NCBI RefSeq assembly: GCF_036002945.1
Contig: NZ_CP108529.1
Span: 6,009,001-6,073,000, forward strand
Length of the DNA: 64,000 nt
Direction of reading: 5' to 3'
Source: Streptomyces sp. NBC_01224
Lineage (GTDB): Bacteria > Actinomycetota > Actinomycetes > Streptomycetales > Streptomycetaceae
The position numbers and the translations under genes are program-made. Of this stretch, positions 57,999-64,000 are shown in pieces (positions within the stretch are counted from its first letter, which is position 1; each line of letters begins with the position of its first letter). The notes beneath the pieces are model-generated. The model was not told where the DNA came from. It searched no databases and worked only from the letters and a program-made list of their open reading frames with translations.

Positions 57999-58825
57999 GA
58001 CTTCACCGCCCCGAACGACAGGCCGCGCACCAGGTAGCGCTGGATGGTGAGCGCCAGCAATAGCGGCGGGACCACCGAGACCAGGGCCGCCGCGGCCGTC
58101 AGGTTGTACTTGGGCCGGTCGCCGCCGAGGAAGGACAGCGCGCCGACCGTCACCGTCTGCGCGTTCGACGATGTGAGGATCAGCGGGAAGACGAAGTTGT
58201 TCCACGCGAAGATGAACGCCAGCAGCGAGACGGCCGCGATCCCCGGCTTCACCAGCGGCAGCGCGACCTTGAAGAACGCCTGCTTGCGGGTGTAGCCGTC
58301 CAGCAGCGCCGCCTGCTCCAGCTCGGGAGACAGATCGGAGAAGTACGACCGCATGATCCAGACGATCAGCGGGAGCGTCACCAGCTGCAGCACCCACACC
58401 ATGCCGACATACGTATCGAAGAGTCCGAGCTTCTGGTAGAGCACGAACAGCGGGATGATGACGGTGAGTTCGGGTGCGAAGCGGAACGAGAGCAGGGTGA
58501 ACATCAGATTCTCCGAGCCGCGGAACCGCCACCGCGCGGCGGCGTACGCGGCGGGCAGCCCGATCACCAGCGACAGTGCGACCGCGCCCACCGACACGAC
58601 CAGGCTGTTGACGAAGAACCGCACGAACGGCACGCCCTGGTCGTCCCCGGCGCCGAGGACCGTGCGGTAGGAGTCGAAGGTCGGGGTGAACGAGAAGTAC
58701 GTACTGAACAGCTCGTTCGTCGGCTTCAGCGACAGGATCACCATCCAGGCGACCGGGAACAGCGCGAAGACGAAGTAGAGGATCAGCGCCAGGTCGGCGG
58801 CGACGGCGAGCACCCTGCGCTTCAT
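57995..58825 (-). CDS. ABC sugar permease 2 (MalG type)
   Basis: 276 residues, six helices; coupling loop PELEQAALLDGYTRKQAFFKVA. Pairs with the upstream permease. ATG 58825 overlaps the previous stop by 4 bases; GGAGG precedes it. Confidence 0.92.
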   Translation of the reverse strand: MKRRVLAVAADLALILYFVFALFPVAWMVILSLKPTNELFSTYFSFTPTFDSYRTVLGAGDDQGVPFVRFFVNSLVVSVGAVALSLVIGLPAAYAAARWRFRGSENLMFTLLSFRFAPELTVIIPLFVLYQKLGLFDTYVGMVWVLQLVTLPLIVWIMRSYFSDLSPELEQAALLDGYTRKQAFFKVALPLVKPGIAAVSLLAFIFAWNNFVFPLILTSSNAQTVTVGALSFLGGDRPKYNLTAAAALVSVVPPLLLALTIQRYLVRGLSFGAVKS

Positions 58826-59793
58826 CCCGGCACCTCCGCCGCCCGGTTCTGGATCCGGCCGAGATAGCGCACCAGCACCATCGTGACCAGGTAGACCACG
58901 GCCCACAGCACCACCATGTAGCTGATCCCGAACGAGTAGCGCTGGAAGCGGATCGCCTCCAGATAGGCCCGGATCTGGAGCACCATCGTCGAGTCGCCGG
59001 GGCCGCCCTCGGTCAGTGCGTAGATGATGTCGAAGACCTTCAGCGAGTCCATGAACCGGAAGATCACGGCCACCAGGACGTACGGCCACAGCATCGGCAG
59101 GGTGAGGCGCCGGAAGGTGAACCACCAGCCCGCCCCGTCGACGGCCGCCGCCTCGAAGGGCGAGGCGGGCAGCGAGCGCAGACCGGCCAGCGCGAGGATC
59201 GCGACGAACGGTGTGTAGACCCACACGTCCACGGTGATCGACGACAGCAGGGCGCCCGTCGGGGTGTCCGTCCACTGCACACCGCCGAGGCCGAATGGCT
59301 TCAGGAGGTGGTTGATGACGCCGACCGACGGCTGGAGCATCAGCTTCCACATGATCGCGGCGATCACCGGCGCGATCATCAGGGGCAGGATCAGGATCTT
59401 CTCCAGCACCCGTCCCACGAAGCTCGCCCGGTGCAGCAGCAGGGCCACGGCCACCCCGAGCACCGTCTCGACGGCCGCCGCGCCGATCGCGTACGCCACC
59501 GTCACCCGCGCCGAGTCCCAGAACGAGGACTGGGTGAAGATCCGCCGGTAGTTCTCGATGCCCACCAGGTCCGGCTGCGGTTTGCTCGCCGCGAAGTCGA
59601 ACACCGTGTAGTAGAGGCCGAGTCCGAACGGATAGAGGATGCCGCCGGTCAGCAGCAGCGCGGGCACGATCAGCAGGTACGGCCGCAGCGGGCGGCGCCA
59701 TGCCGGTACCGCCCGCACCGCCCGCTTCCCGGCCCCCGCGCCGGAGGCCGCCCCGTGGTTGGCCTCCGGCACGGGCGACGCGCGTCCTGACAT
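58822..59793 (-). CDS. ABC sugar permease 1 (MalF type)
   Basis: 323 residues with a Gly/Ala-rich cytosolic N-terminus and six helices; coupling loop PFEAAAVDGAGWWFTFRRL. Starts 3 bases after the binding-protein stop. Confidence 0.92.
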   Translation of the reverse strand: MSGRASPVPEANHGAASGAGAGKRAVRAVPAWRRPLRPYLLIVPALLLTGGILYPFGLGLYYTVFDFAASKPQPDLVGIENYRRIFTQSSFWDSARVTVAYAIGAAAVETVLGVAVALLLHRASFVGRVLEKILILPLMIAPVIAAIMWKLMLQPSVGVINHLLKPFGLGGVQWTDTPTGALLSSITVDVWVYTPFVAILALAGLRSLPASPFEAAAVDGAGWWFTFRRLTLPMLWPYVLVAVIFRFMDSLKVFDIIYALTEGGPGDSTMVLQIRAYLEAIRFQRYSFGISYMVVLWAVVYLVTMVLVRYLGRIQNRAAEVPG

Positions 59794-59796
59794 CGG

Positions 59797-61224
59797 TCAG
59801 CCGACCTTCGACGCCAGATCGCCGGCCAGAGAGTTCAGTACGGACGAGGCGTTCTTCCCGCCGTAGATCTCCTGGAGCGCGGCGGCCCAGCTGGTCGTCG
59901 CGTCGAAGAACTGCTCCTGCGGGGTGAACTGGATCTTCGTCTGGTCGACGACCGTCTCGAACGTCTCGATGAAGCCGGGGATGGCCCGCATCTTTGCCTT
60001 GTACGCGGGGTCCTGACCGACCGACTTCCGTACCGGGTCGATGTGGTTGTACTCGATCGCACCCTTGCGCAGATGCTCCTTGCCGGTCGCCCACTGGAGG
60101 AAGAGCCAGGCCGCGGACTTGTTGCGGCTCTTGGCGTTCATGCCGAGCGACCAGATCCACATGTTCGTGGCGAGCGAGCCGTCGGGGCCCTTGGGACCGG
60201 GGTGGAAGGCGATCTTCCCGGAGGCGGGGGAGGCCCCCTTCACCGCCTGGAAATAGGCGGCGGTGTCCGCGTCGAAGAGCATCCCCGCCTTCTTCGCGCC
60301 GAGGTCGCTGGAGCACTGGTACCAGGTGTACGAGGTCCAGGACGGCGGCCCGCCCTTCTTGACCATCTCCGCCCAGTCCCGGGTGAACGCGATCGCCTCC
60401 GGGGAGTTCATCGCGGGCTTCACCCTGCCGCCCTCGACGGTGAAGTCCTTCAGCCCGTTACGCGCGTACATCGTCATGAAGCCCGGATGGATCGTCGCCC
60501 AGCTGCGCGAGCCGCGCACCGCGACCCCGTACATCCCGTCGAAGCCCGCACCCGGCGCCCGGCGGGTGATGGCCCCGGCCACCTCGCGCAGCTCGTCGAA
60601 GGTCTCGGCGGGCTTCAGGCCGAGCTTCTCGAACACCTCGGTGTTGTACGCGACGACATTGGTCTCCCAGCCCCACGGCAGCGCGTACTGCCCGCCCTGC
60701 CCGAGCGGGGCGCCCGCCTTCAGCGACCACTGGTCGGATGCAAGAAGGTTGGGGAAGAAGTCCGCCTGGTCCCATTCGGCCCCGGTCGCCGAGGAGTTGA
60801 GCATCCATGGGCCGAGATCCTCCAGCCAGCCCGGCGGGCCGTACTGCCACACCATGTATGCGCCGAGCATGAACACGTCGTAGGAGGCACGTCCGCTGGA
60901 GAGGTCGACGGTGAGCTTGTCGAAGTAGTTGTCCTCGGGAAAGACGTCGTACTCCACCTTGATGCCGGTCTTCTCGGTGAACGCCTTCAGATCGGCGATC
61001 AGGGCATCGGTGTACGGATGTTTGTTGAGCAGCGCCTTGACCGTCCTGCCCTTGGCCCGCTTCCAGTCGAAGGGGCCGGTGACATCGTCGGCCGCGGAGC
61101 CGTCGCCCTTGCTGTTGCCACCCCCGAAGCCCGCGCCGCAGGCGGTGAGCAGCGGAGCGGCGGACGCGGCCGCCGCCGCGCCGATGGCGAGGAACCGTCG
61201 CCGGTCGTGCGCGTGCATGTCCAT
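59797..61224 (-). CDS. Sugar/polyol-binding lipoprotein (probable Tat substrate)
   Basis: 475 residues, family-1 solute-binding protein. Twin-arginine start HDRRRFLAIGAAAAASAA, then lipobox LLTAC, so likely folded before export and lipid-anchored. Large binding domain (VDLSSGRASYDVFMLGAYMV; WGWETNVVAYNTEVFEKLG). First gene of the operon. ATG 61224 has GGAGG 6 bases upstream. Confidence 0.9.
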   Translation of the reverse strand: MDMHAHDRRRFLAIGAAAAASAAPLLTACGAGFGGGNSKGDGSAADDVTGPFDWKRAKGRTVKALLNKHPYTDALIADLKAFTEKTGIKVEYDVFPEDNYFDKLTVDLSSGRASYDVFMLGAYMVWQYGPPGWLEDLGPWMLNSSATGAEWDQADFFPNLLASDQWSLKAGAPLGQGGQYALPWGWETNVVAYNTEVFEKLGLKPAETFDELREVAGAITRRAPGAGFDGMYGVAVRGSRSWATIHPGFMTMYARNGLKDFTVEGGRVKPAMNSPEAIAFTRDWAEMVKKGGPPSWTSYTWYQCSSDLGAKKAGMLFDADTAAYFQAVKGASPASGKIAFHPGPKGPDGSLATNMWIWSLGMNAKSRNKSAAWLFLQWATGKEHLRKGAIEYNHIDPVRKSVGQDPAYKAKMRAIPGFIETFETVVDQTKIQFTPQEQFFDATTSWAAALQEIYGGKNASSVLNSLAGDLASKVG

Positions 61225-61307
61225 CCGTGACCTCCACGGTCCGGCCGGAGATGAGTTGGGGCGGTGCCCATTCACACGTTGAATCGACTGGTTAACAGAG
61301 CTTGGAA

Positions 61308-61347
61308 CAACGGAAGTTGGCCGTCAATCCCTCGCGCAACGGAAATT
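61308..61347. promoter_or_regulatory. Direct repeats in the divergent operon promoter region
   Basis: CAACGGAAGTT (61308-61318) and CAACGGAAATT (61337-61347), 29 bases apart, in the 160-base region between the operon and the second kinase gene. Candidate binding sites for the DeoR regulator. A weak minus-strand promoter (TTGTTC-N17-TCGATT) overlaps. Confidence 0.5.
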
Positions 61348-61384
61348 CTCGGTGCAGAGTGAGAAGTTCACAGAGGGGGCCGAT

Positions 61385-62812
61385 ATGTGGATGGGCATCG
61401 ATCTCGGGACGCAGAGCGTCCGTGCGGTGGTGGCAGGAGACCGCGGCGAGATACTCGGCAGCGGCTCCGCCCCGCTCGCGGGCAGACGTGACGGTGTACG
61501 GCATGAGCAGCGGCCCCTCGACTGGTGGACGGCCGTGTGCGTGGCCAGCCGCCAGGCACTGCGCGACTGCCCCGCACCGCGCGCACTCGCCGTCTGCGCC
61601 ACCTCCGGCACCGTTCTGCTCGGCGACCGGGATGGACGGCCGCTGACCCCGGGGGTGATGTACGACGACGGGCGCGCCGTGGCCGAGGCGGCCAGGGCCC
61701 GGACCCCGCCCAGCTGGGCGCTGCCCAAGGTGATGTGGCTGCTGCGGGAGTACGGGGGAGGAGCGGGCGACACCGTACGGGTCATGCATCAGGCCGATCT
61801 GATCCTGGCACGGCTCGCCGGGACCCCTCTGCCCACCGACTCCAGCCACGCCCTGAAGACCGGCTACGACCTGGAGCGGGACGCCTGGCCGCACCGGAGG
61901 TTCGGGAAGCTGGGCCTGCCGGACGGACTGTTCCCGGACGTGGTGCGGCCGGGCCGGCGGATCGGCGAGGTGGGGCGGGCGGCGGCCGAGGAGACCGGGA
62001 TTCCGGCGGGCACGCTCCTGGTGGCCGGGATGACGGACGGGTGCGCGGCGCAGATCGCCTCCGGTTCGCTCACCGTGGGCTCCTGGAATTCGGTGCTCGG
62101 TACGACGCTGGTGCTGAAGGGGGTCACCTCGTCTCCGGTCGTGGACCGGGCCGGGGTGGTCTACAACCACCGTGCTCCGGACGGCCGCTGGCTGCCGGGC
62201 GGCGCCTCGGGGGTCGGCGGCGGGGTGCTGGCCGCCGGCTTCCCGGACGTGGACCCGATTCGCATGGACGCGCTGGCCCGCGAGCACGAGCCGGCGCGCG
62301 TGGTGGCGTATCCGCTGGTGGCGAGGGGGGAGCGCTTCCCCTTCGTGGCGCCGGAGGCCACCGGGTTCCTGCTTGGCGAGCCCGCCTCCGACGCCGACCA
62401 CTGGCTGGCCCTGCTGACCGGGGTGGGCCTGGTCGAACGGCTCTGCTTCGACTACCTCGACCTGCTCGGCGCCCAGCAGTACGACCGGCTCACCTTCACC
62501 GGCGGCGCGGCCCGCAGCGGCTACTGGAGCCGGCTGCGCGCCGACATCCTGGGCCGGTCCGTGTACATCCCGCAGTACAGCGAACCCGCACTCGGCATGG
62601 CGATCCTCGCCGCGTACGGGGCGGGGACCGGGACCAGCCTGATCAGGACAGCGGGTGCGATGGTGCGGCTGCGGCACGTGCTGCACCCGCACCCGGTGCG
62701 TACCGCGTGGTACACCGAGTCGTACCTCACGCTGGTGGACGAACTGGAGCGACGCGGCTGGCTCCCCGGCCCGGTCGCCGCCCACGCCCGTACCCGAACG
62801 GAGAAACCATGA
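61385..62812 (+). CDS. Second FGGY-family carbohydrate kinase
   Basis: 475 residues. WMGIDLGTQSVRAVVAGDRG start, VCATSGTVLLGDRDG, GMTDGCAAQIASGS, LTFTGGAARSGYWSRLRADILG. Only distantly similar to the kinase at 52516-53919 and divergent from the operon. It may act on the same import product or on a different intermediate. ATG 61385 has GAGGGGG upstream; the phosphatase gene overlaps its stop. Confidence 0.9.
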   Translation: MWMGIDLGTQSVRAVVAGDRGEILGSGSAPLAGRRDGVRHEQRPLDWWTAVCVASRQALRDCPAPRALAVCATSGTVLLGDRDGRPLTPGVMYDDGRAVAEAARARTPPSWALPKVMWLLREYGGGAGDTVRVMHQADLILARLAGTPLPTDSSHALKTGYDLERDAWPHRRFGKLGLPDGLFPDVVRPGRRIGEVGRAAAEETGIPAGTLLVAGMTDGCAAQIASGSLTVGSWNSVLGTTLVLKGVTSSPVVDRAGVVYNHRAPDGRWLPGGASGVGGGVLAAGFPDVDPIRMDALAREHEPARVVAYPLVARGERFPFVAPEATGFLLGEPASDADHWLALLTGVGLVERLCFDYLDLLGAQQYDRLTFTGGAARSGYWSRLRADILGRSVYIPQYSEPALGMAILAAYGAGTGTSLIRTAGAMVRLRHVLHPHPVRTAWYTESYLTLVDELERRGWLPGPVAAHARTRTEKP

Positions 62813-63444
62813 CCGCCCGTCCCAGCGCCACCCTGCTGCTCGCCCGCCACGGTCAGACCGTCTGGCACGCGGAGAACCGCTACGCCGGGGTCAGTGACAT
62901 CGCCCTCACGGACGAAGGACGCCGCCAGGCCGGGCAGCTGGGCGAGTGGGCGGCCCGGCACCCCGTCGACGCGATCTGGACGTCGACGCTCACGCGCGCG
63001 ATCGAGACGGCAGAGCCCGCATGCTGGGCGCTCGGTCTCGTCCCCCGGCGCGAACACGACCTGCGCGAATGCGATTTCGGTGAGGTGGAGGGGCGCACCC
63101 TGGCGGAGTTCGCGGCCGAGCACCCGGAGCGGGCCCGGGAGTACCGCGCAGACCCGGTGACCCACCCCTTCCCCGGTGCCGAGGACCCCCGGTCGGCGGC
63201 GGCCCGGGGGGCGATGGCGCTGCGCCGGATCGCGGACGGGCACCCGGGGCAGCGGGTGCTGGTCGTCGCGCACAACACACTGCTGCGGCTCGTGCTGTGC
63301 GAACTGCTGTCGATTCCGCTGGGCGCCTACCGCCGGGTCTTCCCGCGGCTGCAGAACGTAGCGGTGAGCGAGCTGCGGATCGGGGAGGAGGGCGGTGCGC
63401 TGCTCTCCCTCAATGTGCCGTGCACACCGGACGTCAGCCCTTGA
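62809..63444 (+). CDS. Histidine phosphatase (phosphoglycerate-mutase-like)
   Basis: 211 residues. RHG motif LLLARHGQTVW (catalytic His), TLTRAIETAEPA, DLRECDFGEVEGR, and second His in VVAHNTLLRLVL. Probably dephosphorylates a small sugar phosphate. It overlaps the kinase by four bases (ATGA), so kinase and phosphatase are co-translated. Confidence 0.92.
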   Translation: MTARPSATLLLARHGQTVWHAENRYAGVSDIALTDEGRRQAGQLGEWAARHPVDAIWTSTLTRAIETAEPACWALGLVPRREHDLRECDFGEVEGRTLAEFAAEHPERAREYRADPVTHPFPGAEDPRSAAARGAMALRRIADGHPGQRVLVVAHNTLLRLVLCELLSIPLGAYRRVFPRLQNVAVSELRIGEEGGALLSLNVPCTPDVSP

Positions 63445-64000
63445 CGGCCACGGACCGCCGCTGCCGTACGACACCGATGGCCGCCAGTACGGCGGTCAGG
63501 GCGCCGGACGCCACCAACTGGTCACGGGTGTCCGGCTCGCGCAGCATCAGGACGAAGATGCCGAGCATGGCCAGGAGCGCCACCACCGTCAGGACCGGGA
63601 AGAGCCACATCCGTACGACGAGCTTCTCCGGGGCCTCGCGCTCCAGCCGGTCGCGAAGGATCACCTGGGAGAGGGCGATGAAGATCCAGACGACGAGGAT
63701 CACCGCGCCGATCATGTTGAGCAGCCACGGGAAGACGTCGTCGGGGCGCCAGTAGCTGAGCAGCACGCACAGGAAGCCGAACACGGACGAGACCAGGACG
63801 GCCGTGCGCGGGACGCCCGAGGAGATCCTGCCGAGCCGCTTCGGGCCCTGGCCACGGGCGACCAGCGAACAGGCCATGCGCGAGGCGCCGTAGATGTTGG
63901 CGTTCATCGCCGAGAGCAGAGCGACCAGGATGACCACGTTCATGATCTCCGCGGCGCCGGTGATGCCGAGGTGGTCCAGGGCCGCGTAGAACGGGCCGAC
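63434..64000 (-). CDS. APC-family amino-acid permease (5' part outside window)
   Basis: The last 188 residues of a membrane permease: helices at NVVILVALLSAMNANIYG, AVLVSSVFGFLCVLLSYW, LLNMIGAVILVVWIFIALS and two more, with the loop SLVARGQGPKRLGRISSGVPR typical of GABA/aromatic amino-acid permeases. Its end overlaps the phosphatase gene convergently by 11 bases. Confidence 0.88.
   Translation of the reverse strand, partial: VGPFYAALDHLGITGAAEIMNVVILVALLSAMNANIYGASRMACSLVARGQGPKRLGRISSGVPRTAVLVSSVFGFLCVLLSYWRPDDVFPWLLNMIGAVILVVWIFIALSQVILRDRLEREAPEKLVVRMWLFPVLTVVALLAMLGIFVLMLREPDTRDQLVASGALTAVLAAIGVVRQRRSVAVKG

Overview
The window is very GC-rich actinobacterial chromosome, most likely Streptomyces. 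The signs are strong third-position G/C bias, many GTG starts, GAGG-type ribosome sites mixed with apparently leaderless genes, a single rare TTA leucine codon, and families typical of the genus: PknG-GlnX-GlnH, a CsnR-type chitosan-oligosaccharide operon, a WhiJ/DUF397/histidine-kinase-like ATPase trio, and a mycothiol-dependent nitroreductase homologue. I see no rRNA, tRNA, CRISPR array, integrase or complete insertion sequence. The content reads as ordinary chromosomal core, with a few accessory patches around 38-49 kb.

Layout. 1-6.1 kb: an amino-acid-sensing operon on the minus strand (glnX, glnH, a coiled-coil gene, pknG; pknG runs off the left edge). 6.4-13.2 kb: the six-gene csnR-E-F-G-H-K operon for uptake and intracellular use of glucosamine oligosaccharides, with a clear promoter and a 15-bp palindromic operator. 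13.4-18.4 kb: an MscS channel, an HNH endonuclease, and a secreted GH84-type glycosidase whose usual Asp-Asp dyad reads Gln-Asp. 18.7-23.8 kb: a small gene of 12-residue repeats coupled to malQ, a small leaderless membrane protein, a LysR regulator and allantoicase. 24-36.9 kb: two paralogous M1 aminopeptidases N about 7 kb apart, enclosing a RHH-MazF toxin-antitoxin pair, a second-type asd, a large secreted subtilase and an AbiEi/DUF559-like protein; a mycothiol-type nitroreductase follows.

36.9-48.6 kb: small metabolic and regulatory genes. A TTA-containing quinone-oxidoreductase-like gene sits against a decayed NUDIX remnant, followed by an MFS exporter divergent from an ArsR-type regulator. 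Next come the WhiJ-like/DUF397/ATPase developmental locus, a MOSC protein paired with a CatB-type acetyltransferase, an O-methyltransferase beside a sharp palindrome, a lipoprotein, and sodF with a textbook Nur box. 48.6-52.5 kb: a serine/threonine kinase pseudogene with an internal deletion, an ABC exporter, a 53-residue histidine-rich peptide, and a divergent ECF sigma/anti-sigma pair. 52.5-63.4 kb: a tightly overlapped eight-gene carbohydrate/polyol operon (binding protein, two permeases, two different ATPases, DeoR regulator, 2-hydroxyacid dehydrogenase, FGGY kinase), divergent from a second FGGY kinase coupled to a histidine phosphatase. The window ends inside an APC-family amino-acid permease.

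How the genes work together. The csn and DeoR operons are self-contained catabolic units: sensor/repressor, ABC importer, and the enzymes that trap and channel the sugar. Both have lipoprotein-type binding proteins but different regulators (ROK and DeoR). The csn operon encodes no ATPase of its own, whereas the DeoR operon encodes two. The GlnH-GlnX-PknG operon links external amino acids to central nitrogen/carbon control. I give the sugar of the DeoR operon, the histidine-rich peptide, the repeat gene and several small proteins no firm function.
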